A stretch of 64,000 bases of DNA from Amycolatopsis sp. WAC 01376. GTDB lineage: Bacteria; Actinomycetota; Actinomycetes; Mycobacteriales; Pseudonocardiaceae. This document shows, piece by piece, positions 35,201 to 43,663 of the stretch. Position numbers and translations under genes: made by a program. Below the pieces are notes generated by a model. The model saw nothing but the letters and a program-made list of their open reading frames with translations, ran no database searches and had not been told where the DNA came from. The stretch lies in assembly GCF_003947415.1 (NCBI RefSeq), contig NZ_QHKL01000008.1, positions 372,001 through 436,000 on the forward strand. The letters are read 5' to 3'. Positions within the stretch are counted from its first letter, which is position 1; every line of letters starts with the position of its first letter.

Positions 35201-37146
35201 CCGCCGACGACGTCGGTGAGAACTTCGAGTCCGCCGGACTGCTCGTCCAGCTGTTCGGCGACCGGGACGGCCTCGGCGACGGTGGAGATCGCGCCCGCGG
35301 CCTCGATCAGCCCGTCGACCTCGGCGTGGTAGCTCGTGAACGCGTCCTCGCCCTGCAGGAACCGGACGGCGCGCTGCGCGGCCTCGCCGAATTCCGTGTC
35401 GAGGTCGGCGATCAGCTTGTCGACGCGGTCGGTGTCGACATAGCGCAGTTCCCGCACGGTGACGAGATGGCCTCGCGCACGGTGCATCTCGGCGAGCCTG
35501 CGCACCCACGCGTCGGCCGCGTTCAGCGCTTCGCCCCGCACCTTCCGCACGAGCGACGCGGTTTCCGCGGCGGCTTCCTCGACGGCGTCGGCCGCCTGCG
35601 AAGTGAGCGCGGTGACCGTCTCGAACTCGTCGAGCACCTGTTCCGCGGTGACGCGGACGTCCGACAACGGCGACCGCAGATCGCCGAGTTCGGCCTCCCC
35701 GAGCCAGTGGTAGTGGTCGAAGACCCGTGCGCACGCGGCGATCAGTGCCTCGAACACCGCCGCGGACGGCGCCATCTCGCCGACCATCCGGCCGATCGAA
35801 AGACAGTCGGAGATCCCGCGGACCAGATCGGCGTTGCCGACCCGCTCCAGCGGCCCGGTCCCGGCCGGCTGCGACGCGGCGTAGGTGTCGGACTGGAACG
35901 GCGTCCGCCACACCTGCATCGGGTGCACGCGGCTCGGCTCGTCGGACAGCGCGCGGAACAGCACCATCGTGCCGTCGTCGAACAGCGAGTAGCCGTGGCA
36001 CGGGATCGGGTTCGAGACCTCTTTGCGGATCACGTTGTACGGCAGGAGAAGCGAGCGTCCGTCGGCCCGCGCGTGGAAGACGTAGAGCACGTCCTCGCCG
36101 TTGGGCGAGCGGATCACGCGCTCGAATTCGAGACCGTCCACGGTGGTGTCGAACGTCTTGCTGACACCCGTGTCGAGGTAGTAGCCGCCGGGGAAGATGA
36201 TCCCGTGGTCCTCGGGCAGCCGCTGGCACGCCTGCCCGATCCCGTCGAGGCGCACGACGTCGCGCGTGCGGGTGTTGAACACCAGGTACCGGTGGACGGT
36301 CTCCTTGTACGGCAGCACCCGCAGCAGGACCAGCGGGCCGATCCTGGCGTAGGACACCTCGGCGTCGGCGAGACTCTGCAGCGGCTCGTCGACCGCCTCG
36401 GCGTAGACGCCCTCACCGGTTTCGGTGTTGTTCTCGACCTTGATCGTCAGGTTGCCGCCGACGGTCTCGACGAACACCTCGTCCTCGATCGAGATGTGCG
36501 GATGCCGCCCGAGAACGTGCTGTTCACGGCTCGTCTCGATCCATTCGAAGTCGTGCGACGGCGGGAAGACGTGGTCGCGTTCGCCCCGGCTGTCCACATA
36601 GGACAAGGTGCCGTCCGCGGCGATCCCCCAGCGCAGCACCCGGATGTCCTCGGTCCGCGGACCGATCTGGAACACCGCGAGCAGTTTGCCCTCGACCCGC
36701 CGCAGCTGCAGCAGCTTCGCCTGCCGGTAGTAGCGGTACAGCTCGGCGAAGTCGCGGACGAAATGCTCGTCGCGCAACAGTTCCGGCAGCTCTTCGGCGG
36801 GCACGTCGTCGAAGCGGAAGGCTTCTTCGTCATGGCTGAAGCCATGCAGCGAGAAGACGTCGTCGACCGTCGTCTCGGGCTTGAGACCGATGAAGACGTT
36901 GTAGCCGAACAACATCCGCCCGCCGACCGACACGACGTCCCGCGGCACGCAGTTGTTCGCCGTGCGGATCCGCTCCGTGCCGATCAGCGCGAGCTGCGCG
37001 CTGCCGAAGACCCCGAGCCGCGCCTTGTTGAGCTCGTCCGCGCGTTTCGCCAGTTCGGCGGCCTGTGCGGCGAGCCGGGCGCGGAGCACCTCATAGGTGC
37101 CCGCGTCCAGCTGCTCCGTTCCTGCCGCCGGTTCGGTCGTCGTCAC
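32263..37146 (-). CDS. Giant AAA-type ATPase (DNA repair ATPase-like)
   Basis: A 1,627-residue protein. The first third is beta-rich and unlike known enzymes; the middle (about 480-900) is strongly helical and coiled coil; the C-terminal third has an AAA+ core with Walker A SPPGYGKTT near 1262 and Walker B VLLYLDDIQH near 1325, and a MoxR-like layout. Databases label relatives DNA repair ATPase, but I know of no direct proof. The GTG at 37146 overlaps the flotillin stop as GTGA, so it is made with the flotillin and YqiJ-like protein. A membrane-scaffold-linked remodelling role is inferred. Confidence 0.82.
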   Translation of the reverse strand: MTTTEPAAGTEQLDAGTYEVLRARLAAQAAELAKRADELNKARLGVFGSAQLALIGTERIRTANNCVPRDVVSVGGRMLFGYNVFIGLKPETTVDDVFSLHGFSHDEEAFRFDDVPAEELPELLRDEHFVRDFAELYRYYRQAKLLQLRRVEGKLLAVFQIGPRTEDIRVLRWGIAADGTLSYVDSRGERDHVFPPSHDFEWIETSREQHVLGRHPHISIEDEVFVETVGGNLTIKVENNTETGEGVYAEAVDEPLQSLADAEVSYARIGPLVLLRVLPYKETVHRYLVFNTRTRDVVRLDGIGQACQRLPEDHGIIFPGGYYLDTGVSKTFDTTVDGLEFERVIRSPNGEDVLYVFHARADGRSLLLPYNVIRKEVSNPIPCHGYSLFDDGTMVLFRALSDEPSRVHPMQVWRTPFQSDTYAASQPAGTGPLERVGNADLVRGISDCLSIGRMVGEMAPSAAVFEALIAACARVFDHYHWLGEAELGDLRSPLSDVRVTAEQVLDEFETVTALTSQAADAVEEAAAETASLVRKVRGEALNAADAWVRRLAEMHRARGHLVTVRELRYVDTDRVDKLIADLDTEFGEAAQRAVRFLQGEDAFTSYHAEVDGLIEAAGAISTVAEAVPVAEQLDEQSGGLEVLTDVVGGLEIADAVVRTKILERVGEVIGAVNRARATLEARRKELLETEGRAEFAAEFALLAQAITGGLAVADTPDRCDEQLGRLLLQLENLESRFGEFDDFLASLGEKRTDVYEAFSSRKQALLDERARRADRLVDSAERILASVSRRVGTLGSVDEINTYFASDPMVAKLRSVVAELRDLGDQVRAEELEGRVKAARQEAGRALRDRLDLYGEGGETIRLGRNTFAVNTQDIDLTLVPHDGGMKFAITGTDYRSPVRDESFEATRPYWDQLLVSESPEVYRAEYLATSILADKPDLQDVDLLEVVRRVAGDRYDEGYARGVHDHDAAAILSALLRLRSAAGLLRYPPAARASAQLFWAFGAEEAAKSAWTTRAASLARVREAFGHTTAIDALARELTEVMTAFATSSGLTLDLELAGEYLFEELADGSPGFVTSGGARTLLDKFRLDRRSFAEDLRALEDLADRYQLAEAWLTSFVESSGLPGDELAEAVAIELADLPRYDSSADLSATVDGLLGSHPRIVNRSLTLRLDETLARTLRFRRDRVPGFRAYQRLRNDLVAAERDRLRLTEYKPKVMSAFVRNRLLDEVYLPLIGDNLAKQLGATGDARRTDQSGLLLLISPPGYGKTTLMEYVASRLGLVFVKVNGPALGHDVTSVDPADAPNATARQEVEKISFALEQGNNVLLYLDDIQHTSPELLQKFISLCDAQRRMEGVWEGRTRTYDLRGKRFAVCMAGNPYTEQGKRFRIPDMLANRADVWNLGDVLSGKEELFALSYIENSLTANTVLAPLVSRERSDVDVLVRLARGDGSVRADQLKHAYSATELEQILAVLRKLTKVQRIILKNNQAYIASAAQADASRVEPPFQLQGSYRNMNKLAGRIVPAMNDAELEALIDDHYAGEAQTLTSGAEANLLKLAELRGRLTDSEAQRWAAVKAAYLRAQALGGDDEDPMSRAVGAMGLLADRVGAVEAAIERASERMVVRDVM

Positions 37147-39152
37147 TGCTTCGCGGGGGCGAGAGTGGCGACAGAGGTCTCAGCTAGGCCGAGCCGCTGC
37201 GCCATCGACAGCAGCTCACGCAGCTTGTCGCTGTCCGGGCCGCCCGCCTGCAACTGCTTGGCCAGGAAGGCCGACAGCGTCAGGTTCTTCACGTCCTCCG
37301 TGCTCACGGAGCCGACCAGTTTCGTCAGGTCGTCGGTGAAGCTGCCCGAACCGTCGAGCCACGACTTCCCGAGGGTCTGGACGACGTCCGAGTTCTCGAC
37401 GAAGCCGTCCACGCTCTTGGCGAGCCCGATCGAGCCGATCACCTTCTCGAAGAACATCGTCTCGCCGCCGACGATGTCGATGTCGGCCTTCCCCAGCCCG
37501 ATGCCGAGGACCGTGGCCTGCGCCTCGGCGACCTCGCGCTGCACGTTGAGCGCGGCGAGCCTGATCTCCTTCTCGGCCTCCAGGCGCAGGCGGTACTCCT
37601 CGTGCTGACGGCTGGCGGTGTCGAGCGCGGCCATCGCGGCGGCCTTCTCGGTGAGACCTTCGGCCTCGCCCTTGAGCTTGTCGCGCATCCCGTCGGCGAG
37701 CACGATCGCCTTCTCGCGTTCGACGATCGCCTCGGCGCGGCCGACCTTCTCCAGCGCGTCGGCGTCGCGTTCCTTGACCTGCGCGGCGGCGAGACCGCTG
37801 GCGGCCTCCTCGGCCTGGATGCCTTCTGCCAGGCGGATCCTCGCGCGGGTGTCCAGTTCGGCGGCCTGCTGGCGCGCTTCGGCCAGCGTCAGTTCCTCGC
37901 GGGCCTTGTGCTTCGAGGCCACCTCGGCGGCCTCCGCGGCCTTGATGTCCTTGACGAGGCTTTCCTGCGCCTCCGCCTCGGCCCGGATGATGATGGCCGA
38001 GCGCTGACGCTCCGCCTCTTCGACGACGCGGAGCTTCTTGATGTTCTCTTCCTGCTCCGCCACGGTCTTCTCGACCGCGATCCGCTCGCGGATCACCTCG
38101 GCGATGGACCGCTTCTCGGTCTCGACTTCCTTGTCCTTGGCGATGCGGGAAAGTTCGGTCTCGCGTTCGCGGCCGATGACCTCGAGCAAGCGGTCCTTCT
38201 CGATACGCTCGCTCTCGATGGCGATGACGCGCTCGCGGTTCTTGCCCGCGACCTCGATCTCACGCTGCTGGTTCTGGTGCTGGATGCCGAGCTGCTCGTC
38301 GGTGCGCAGCCCCGCGGCCTGCGACTTGAGCCGCTCCTCCGCCTGCACCTTGGCGATCTCGGCCTCTTCGCGGGCCCGCATGGTCTCGACCTCGCGGTTC
38401 TGCTTGATCTCCGCGTCGGCCTGGCGCCGCTCCAGTTCGAGGATCGCCTCGCGGGCGTCCACGTTCTGGCGGGTGATCTCTTTTTCCTCGCTGCGGCGGA
38501 ACTCGTTCGTGCGCACGTGCTCGATCGCGGTCAGCTCGGTGATCTTGCGGATACCCTGCGCGTCGAGGATGTTCGCCGAATCGAGCTGCGCCATCGGCGT
38601 CTGCTCGAGGTAGTCGATGGCCGCGTCCTCGAGGCTGTACCCGTTGAGGTCGGTGCCGATGACGCGGATGATCTGGTCGCGGAACTCGTGACGCTTGGTG
38701 TAGAGATCCACGAAGTCGAGCTGCTTGCCGACGGTTTTCAACGCCTCGGAGAACTTGGCGTTGAACAGCTCCTGCAGGGTCGCCTCGTCGCTCGCGCGTT
38801 CGGTGCCGATGGCCTGCGCGACCTTGATGACGTCCTCGGTGGTCTTGTTGACCCGCACGAAGAACGAGATCCGGATGTCGGCGCGGATGTTGTCCCGGCA
38901 GATCAGGCCCTCGCGGCCGGTGCGGGTGATCTCCATCGCCTTGACCGAGGTGTCCATGATCTCGGCCTTGTGCAGCACCGGCAGGACGATCGCGCCGGTG
39001 AACGTGACGTCGACCCGGCGGACCTTCGAGATGATCAGCGCCTTACCCTGCGGCACCTTCTTGAACAGCCTGGTGATCGTGAAGAGCAAGACCAGGAGGA
39101 TGACAACTATCACGGCGATCAGAACGCCGGCCCCCACGCTGATGGCACCCAT
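37143..39152 (-). CDS. Flotillin-family protein (YqiK-like)
   Basis: A 669-residue membrane scaffold protein. Residues 5-28 are a transmembrane helix (VGAGVLIAVIVVILLVLLFTITRLF). A band-7/SPFH domain covers about 35-230 (GKALIISKVRRVDVTFTGAIVLPV; GREGLICRDNIRADIRISFFVRVN). Then about 300 residues of uninterrupted Glu/Arg/Ala coiled coil follow, as in flotillins, and a globular tail. It lies 18 bases after the YqiJ-like gene and overlaps the giant ATPase gene. Flotillins organise membrane domains; YqiJ-YqiK pairs are known from other bacteria. Confidence 0.93.
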   Translation of the reverse strand: MGAISVGAGVLIAVIVVILLVLLFTITRLFKKVPQGKALIISKVRRVDVTFTGAIVLPVLHKAEIMDTSVKAMEITRTGREGLICRDNIRADIRISFFVRVNKTTEDVIKVAQAIGTERASDEATLQELFNAKFSEALKTVGKQLDFVDLYTKRHEFRDQIIRVIGTDLNGYSLEDAAIDYLEQTPMAQLDSANILDAQGIRKITELTAIEHVRTNEFRRSEEKEITRQNVDAREAILELERRQADAEIKQNREVETMRAREEAEIAKVQAEERLKSQAAGLRTDEQLGIQHQNQQREIEVAGKNRERVIAIESERIEKDRLLEVIGRERETELSRIAKDKEVETEKRSIAEVIRERIAVEKTVAEQEENIKKLRVVEEAERQRSAIIIRAEAEAQESLVKDIKAAEAAEVASKHKAREELTLAEARQQAAELDTRARIRLAEGIQAEEAASGLAAAQVKERDADALEKVGRAEAIVEREKAIVLADGMRDKLKGEAEGLTEKAAAMAALDTASRQHEEYRLRLEAEKEIRLAALNVQREVAEAQATVLGIGLGKADIDIVGGETMFFEKVIGSIGLAKSVDGFVENSDVVQTLGKSWLDGSGSFTDDLTKLVGSVSTEDVKNLTLSAFLAKQLQAGGPDSDKLRELLSMAQRLGLAETSVATLAPAKQ

Positions 39153-39170
39153 GGTTTTTCCTTTTCTGCT

Positions 39171-39755
39171 TCAGATGTCCAAGGACTCGACCCAGAAGAA
39201 CTCGCCTTCGGAGTCGTAGTCATAGAGAACTACGCGGCTGCCCGCTGTGAGGTTGCCTTGGCCCGCCTGCCGAACGTCCACAATGGCCGTGGACCCGTCG
39301 GCGGCGGCGACTTCGGCCTGGCCGAAGTCATGAGTGACCGACGAGGTGCGGATGACCGCGGCCCGGCCGATGAAGTCTCTCCTGCTCGGTTCCTTCGCGG
39401 GACCGAACACCCGGCGCAGTGGCACCACGATCACCCTCGTCCCGAGTGTGCCGAGGACGAGCGCGACGGCGACCACGCCTGCCCCGAACCCGATCCTCGA
39501 TGGTGTCGAAAGCTCAAGGTCATCGAGAAGAACCGTCCCTGCCAGGCTGGCGAACCAGGTGAATGCGATCAGTAGAGAGAGCGAAATGGACAGTGGGACC
39601 CCGCCGAAGCCCGCCAGTAGCCCGTCGCCGCCGTCGAACTCGTCGAGATCGAAGGCACCGAGCAGGGCCAGCAGCCAATAGCCGATCACCACGATCAGCA
39701 AGAAACTGAAGAGCACGGCCGGAAACCCCAGAGCCGCGGTGACGAACCCGCCCAT
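39171..39755 (-). CDS. YqiJ/NfeD-like membrane protein with OB-fold tail
   Basis: A 194-residue protein with three hydrophobic segments in the first 115 residues (AVLFSFLLIVVIGYWLLALLGAF, LSISLSLLIAFTWFASLAGTVLL, GFGAGVVAVALVLGTLGTRVIV) and a C-terminal beta-rich OB-fold-like region (GRAAVIRTSSVTHDFGQAEVAAADGSTAIVDVRQ..VVLYDYD). This is the layout of YqiJ, the usual partner of YqiK flotillins. It is the first gene of the three-gene operon. Confidence 0.85.
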   Translation of the reverse strand: MGGFVTAALGFPAVLFSFLLIVVIGYWLLALLGAFDLDEFDGGDGLLAGFGGVPLSISLSLLIAFTWFASLAGTVLLDDLELSTPSRIGFGAGVVAVALVLGTLGTRVIVVPLRRVFGPAKEPSRRDFIGRAAVIRTSSVTHDFGQAEVAAADGSTAIVDVRQAGQGNLTAGSRVVLYDYDSEGEFFWVESLDI

Positions 39756-39888
39756 CGCCGTCGTTCCCTCCCCATTACTCCGGGTCAGGACTATAACCAG
39801 CGCGTGACGCCGGGCGGGCCGTTTTCGGCTACGAGTGGGTCACGGTGTGCGGAAGCGTGCGGAGGCCGCGGCGAGCGGACGGTCGCGC

Positions 39889-39938
39889 GGGTCGTGAGTG
39901 GTAAGTGTCGTTCTAACGTCACTTACCACTCACGACCC
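39889..39938. repeat. 50-bp hairpin C in a divergent intergenic region
   Basis: The arms GGGTCGTGAGTGGTAAGTG (39889-39907) and their complement (39920-39938) pair exactly, and the inner bases pair again except one step, leaving a two-base tip. It lies between divergent genes (39755 and 40140), so it is unlikely to be a terminator for either. The 384-bp gap also holds ACTCTC-N7-GAGAGT at 40088-40106, a possible operator ahead of the Cys-rich protein gene; nothing else is evident. Confidence 0.55.
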
Positions 39939-40139
39939 ACCTGACCCACGCCCTCCGCCGCATTTAGTCCTCTACTTGCGGTTCTTTGAACCAGACGGGC
40001 GCAGAGGCTGCGGTCGAGGTGGGATTACGCCGACCGGCCGCTCCGAAGCCATCCAGTTGGACCTGTCGCACCACCGGAGCGCGCCCTACTCTCCAGTATT
40101 GAGAGTGACACAGGACACACCACGGTCTTGGGAGGCTCC

Positions 40140-40577
40140 ATGGGGTGGCACGTTCGCGAAACGGTCGACGAGGATCGGCGCGAACGGCGAATCCGCCACG
40201 TCACCCGATGTCTGAGTTGCACGCTCACCTGCGTCCATTGTGGACTTCCCACGAGATTCTCCGTTCCCGCCGGACATCCCGGCCTCGGCGTGGTCGAGCA
40301 CCTGCCCGGCGTCACCACCCCCGGTCTCCCCGATCTGGCTCTGCTGCACCGGTTCTGCCGGGACAATCTCGCCGCGGAGCCGGGTATCGCGCTCAGGCGC
40401 GCTTATCTCGGCCTGGCGACCGAACTCTTCGAAACGGGGCGGCGGATCCGCCGTCACCACCGGCTCGGCGTGCATCCGCCACGACCGGGCCATCTCGAGG
40501 CCTACCGAAAACGGTGGCGAGTGGCCAAAATGCGGTACGCCTGCAAGGCGTGCCGGTACTACACCGGCTCTCACTGA
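40140..40577 (+). CDS. Small Cys-rich hypothetical protein
   Basis: A 145-residue basic protein with paired cysteines near each end (CLSCTLTCVHCG at about 24-35 and CKACRYY near the C-terminus), suggesting a zinc ribbon or other metal site. The middle is rich in Arg and His. ATG 40140 has GGGAGG four bases upstream. The stop is 23 bases before the Fe-S oxidoreductase start, so the two may be cotranscribed. No family is recognised. Confidence 0.6.
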   Translation: MGWHVRETVDEDRRERRIRHVTRCLSCTLTCVHCGLPTRFSVPAGHPGLGVVEHLPGVTTPGLPDLALLHRFCRDNLAAEPGIALRRAYLGLATELFETGRRIRRHHRLGVHPPRPGHLEAYRKRWRVAKMRYACKACRYYTGSH

Positions 40578-40600
40578 GCCGATTCTCCCCCGGAGGACTC

Positions 40601-42700
40601 GTGCTCGTTCGTCTCATCCTCGGTCTGCTCATCACCGTCGCCGGTCTCGCCTTCGCCGCCCGCCGCGCGCTCTGGCTCGCCAAACTGATCCGGTCCGGCC
40701 AGCCGGACGAAAAACGCTCGGACGTCATGGCCGTCCGCGCGAAAACGCATCTGGCCGAGGTCTTCGGGCAGCGCAAACTGCTGAAGTGGTCCGTCCCCGG
40801 GCTCGCGCATCTGTTCACGTTCTGGGGTTTCGTGATCCTCGGCTCCGTCTACGTCGAGGCGTACGGCGCGCTGTTCGACCACGACTTCCACATCCCGCTC
40901 ATCGGGCACTGGGCGGTTCTGGGGTTCCTCCAGGATTTCATCGCGGTCGCGGTGGTCGCCTCGCTCGCGGTGTTCGCGGTCATCCGGATCCGGCAGGCAC
41001 CCGAACGGAAAGATCGCGCGTCGCGCTTCTTCGGCTCGCACACCGGCGGCGCCTGGCTGATCCTGTTCATGATCTTCAACGTGATCTGGACGATGTTCCT
41101 CTTCCGGGGCGCGTCGGCGGCGGTCGGCGTCTTCCCGTACGAGTCGGGCGCGTGGGTTTCCCTCGGCGTGGGAGAACTCCTGGAGCCGCTCGGCCCCGCG
41201 GTCACCGAACCGCTGGAGACCGTCGGGTTGCTGCTGCATATCGGCGTGATGCTCGCGTTCCTGTCGATCGTGCTCTACTCCAAGCACCTGCACATCTTCC
41301 TCGCGCCGGTCAACGTGACCGCCAAACGCCTCCCGGACGGGCTCGGCCCGCTGCTGCCGATGGAGTCCGGCGGCAAGCCGATCGACTTCGAGGATCCGGG
41401 CGAGGACGACACGTTCGGCCGCGGCAAGATCGAGGACTTCACCTGGAAAGGCATGCTCGACTTCGCCACCTGCACCGAATGCGGCCGCTGCCAGTCGCAG
41501 TGCCCGGCGTGGAACACCGGGAAACCCTTGTCCCCCAAGCTGATGATCATGGATCTGCGCGACCACCTCTTCGAGAAGGCGCCGTACATCCTGGACGGCA
41601 AGGAAGCGCCCGAAGAACGTCCGCTGGTCGGCACCAAGGAGGACTTCGGCGTCATCGATCCGGACGTCCTCTGGTCCTGCACCACGTGCGGAGCCTGCGT
41701 CGAACAGTGCCCTGTCGACATCGAGCACGTCGACCACGTCGTGGACATGCGCCGCTATCAGGTGATGATCGAGTCGGCCTTCCCGAGCGAACTCGGCGTG
41801 CTGTTCAAGAACCTCGAAACCAAGGGAAACCCCTGGGGCCAGAACAACTCGGACCGCCTCGCCTGGACGAAGGATCTCGATTTCGAGGTGCCGATCTTCG
41901 ACGGCGAACTCGCCGAAGACGTCGAGTACGTCTATTGGGTCGGTTGCGCGGGTGCCTTCGACGACCACGCCCGCAAGACCGTCCGCGCCACCGCGGAGCT
42001 CCTGCATTTGGCCGGGGTGAAGTACACGATCCTCGGCACCGACGAGTCCTGCACCGGCGACCCGGCGCGCCGCTCCGGCAACGAGTTCCTCTTCCAGATG
42101 CTCGCGCAGCAGACGGTCGAGACGCTGAACGCGGTGTTCGAGGGCCGCGAACCGGGTACCCGCAAGATCGTCACCACCTGCCCGCACTGTCTCAACACGC
42201 TCGGCCGCGAGTACCCGCAACTGGACGGGCACTACGAGGTCCTGCACCACACGCAACTGCTGAACCGGCTCGTCCGCGCGGGCAAGCTCACCCCGGTCAA
42301 ACCGGTCGACGCCGGGCCGGTGACCTACCACGACCCGTGTTACCTCGGCCGCCACAACAAGGTCTACGAGCCGCCGCGCGAACTCGTCGGCGCGACCGGC
42401 GCCACGCTCAGCGAGATGCCCCGGCACGCCGACCGCTCGCTCTGCTGCGGTGCCGGCGGTGCGCGGATGTGGATGGAGGAGCAGATCGGCAAGCGCATCA
42501 ACCTCGAACGCGTCGACGAAGCCCTCGGCACGGACGCCGAAACCATCGTCACCGGCTGCCCTTTCTGCCGCGTGATGCTGAACGACGGTCTCGTGCAGCG
42601 GCAGAGCGAACAGCGTGGCCAGAACGTCACCGTGCGCGACGTCTCGCAGCTCCTGCTGGAGACCGTGCGAGAGCGGGACCGGACGGCGACGGAGATTTAA
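40601..42700 (+). CDS. Membrane-anchored Fe-S oxidoreductase (EtfD-like)
   Basis: A 699-residue protein. About six transmembrane helices fill residues 1-220 in a heme-b-type membrane domain. Two 4Fe-4S motifs follow: CTECGRCQSQCP near 300 and CTTCGACVEQCP near 365. Two CCG-type heterodisulfide-reductase domains are at the C-terminus (CPHCLN..YHDPCYLGR..CCGAGGARMW, and a later CPFC). The layout matches mycobacterial Rv0338c (EtfD), which passes electrons from ETF to the quinone pool during fatty-acid oxidation; the same role is inferred. GTG 40601 has GGAGG four bases upstream. Confidence 0.88.
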   Translation: MLVRLILGLLITVAGLAFAARRALWLAKLIRSGQPDEKRSDVMAVRAKTHLAEVFGQRKLLKWSVPGLAHLFTFWGFVILGSVYVEAYGALFDHDFHIPLIGHWAVLGFLQDFIAVAVVASLAVFAVIRIRQAPERKDRASRFFGSHTGGAWLILFMIFNVIWTMFLFRGASAAVGVFPYESGAWVSLGVGELLEPLGPAVTEPLETVGLLLHIGVMLAFLSIVLYSKHLHIFLAPVNVTAKRLPDGLGPLLPMESGGKPIDFEDPGEDDTFGRGKIEDFTWKGMLDFATCTECGRCQSQCPAWNTGKPLSPKLMIMDLRDHLFEKAPYILDGKEAPEERPLVGTKEDFGVIDPDVLWSCTTCGACVEQCPVDIEHVDHVVDMRRYQVMIESAFPSELGVLFKNLETKGNPWGQNNSDRLAWTKDLDFEVPIFDGELAEDVEYVYWVGCAGAFDDHARKTVRATAELLHLAGVKYTILGTDESCTGDPARRSGNEFLFQMLAQQTVETLNAVFEGREPGTRKIVTTCPHCLNTLGREYPQLDGHYEVLHHTQLLNRLVRAGKLTPVKPVDAGPVTYHDPCYLGRHNKVYEPPRELVGATGATLSEMPRHADRSLCCGAGGARMWMEEQIGKRINLERVDEALGTDAETIVTGCPFCRVMLNDGLVQRQSEQRGQNVTVRDVSQLLLETVRERDRTATEI

Positions 42701-42712
42701 GGCACACGAGAG

Positions 42713-42751
42713 TTGGAAGTTCGGCGCACCGAACTCTAAACTCGCGGCATG
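42713..42751 (+). promoter_or_regulatory. Leaderless promoter with embedded palindromic operator for the metal importer
   Basis: TTGGAA (42713-42718) and TAAACT (42737-42742) are 18 bases apart, and the ATG follows six bases after the -10, so the transcript should start at the A of the ATG. The spacer holds AGTTCGGCGCACCGAACT (42718-42735), a perfect 7-4-7 dyad. A Mn- or Zn-sensing repressor (MntR or Zur class) is the likely binder. Confidence 0.65.
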
Positions 42752-43663
42752 GCGAATCTGCGCAAGTCCGTGTGCGCGCTGGCGGCGTCCGCACTCGTCC
42801 TGTCCGCTTGCGGCGGTCCCGCCGGAGGAGACGACGACAAGCGGCCCGTCGTGCTGACCACGTTCACGGTCCTGGCGGACATCGCCTCGAACGTCGCGGG
42901 CGACAAGCTCAAGGTCGAGTCGATCACCAAACCCGGCGCCGAGATCCACGGCTACGAGCCCACCCCGGACGACATCAAGAAGGCCGCGAAGGCCGACCTG
43001 ATCCTCGACAACGGGCTGAACCTGGAGGCGTGGTTCGCCCGGTTCGTCAAGGAGAGCGACGCGCCGCACAAGGTGGTCAGCGAGGGTGTCCAGCCCATCG
43101 CCATCGGCGAAGACGCCTATCAGGGAAAGCCGAACCCGCACGCGTGGATGTCTCCGACGAATGTGGGTATCTACGTGGACAACATGGTGAAGGCGTTCAG
43201 CGAGCTCTCCGCCGGCGACGCCGCCGTGTTCAAGGCCAACGGCGACGCCTACAAGGCGAAACTGAAGGAGGTGCGGGACGAGATGACGAGTGCGCTGAGC
43301 GGCCTGCCGCAGAACGAGCGAGCGCTGGTCACCTGCGAAGGCGCCTTCTCCTACCTCGCGCGCGACTCCGGCCTCACCGAGCGGTACATCTGGGCGGTCA
43401 ACGCCGAACAGCAGGCCACGCCGCAGCAGATCACCCGCGCCATCGAATTCGTCAAGCAGAACAAGGTCCCCGCGGTGTTCTGCGAGTCGACCGTCTCCGA
43501 CGCCCCGATGCAGCAGGTCGTCTCCGCGACCGGTGCCGCGTTCGGCGGCGTCCTCTACGTCGATTCCCTGTCCGGCCCCGAAGGCCCGGTGCCGACCTAC
43601 CTCGACCTCATCCGCCACGACTCGAAGACGATCGTCGCCGCGCTCACCGGGGCGAAGCCGTGA
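42749..43663 (+). CDS. Metal ABC transporter substrate-binding lipoprotein (cluster A-I)
   Basis: A 304-residue zinc/manganese-binding lipoprotein; the lipobox is LVLSACGG with Cys near 23. Metal ligands of the family are seen as His in IHGYEP (near 71), His in NPHAWMSP (near 131), a Glu in NAEQQATP and an Asp in VDSLSGPEGP. The gene appears leaderless, with its promoter and operator immediately upstream. It overlaps the ATPase gene as GTGA. Manganese is a little more likely than zinc because the long His-rich loop of many zinc-binding ZnuA proteins is absent. Confidence 0.92.
   Translation: MANLRKSVCALAASALVLSACGGPAGGDDDKRPVVLTTFTVLADIASNVAGDKLKVESITKPGAEIHGYEPTPDDIKKAAKADLILDNGLNLEAWFARFVKESDAPHKVVSEGVQPIAIGEDAYQGKPNPHAWMSPTNVGIYVDNMVKAFSELSAGDAAVFKANGDAYKAKLKEVRDEMTSALSGLPQNERALVTCEGAFSYLARDSGLTERYIWAVNAEQQATPQQITRAIEFVKQNKVPAVFCESTVSDAPMQQVVSATGAAFGGVLYVDSLSGPEGPVPTYLDLIRHDSKTIVAALTGAKP

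Noticed and set aside
40571..43618. 1,015-residue minus-strand frame opposite the Fe-S enzyme and metal-binding protein
   Set aside because: Pure antisense shadow of two genes with clear cofactor motifs; composition is typical of the third-position mirror frame.
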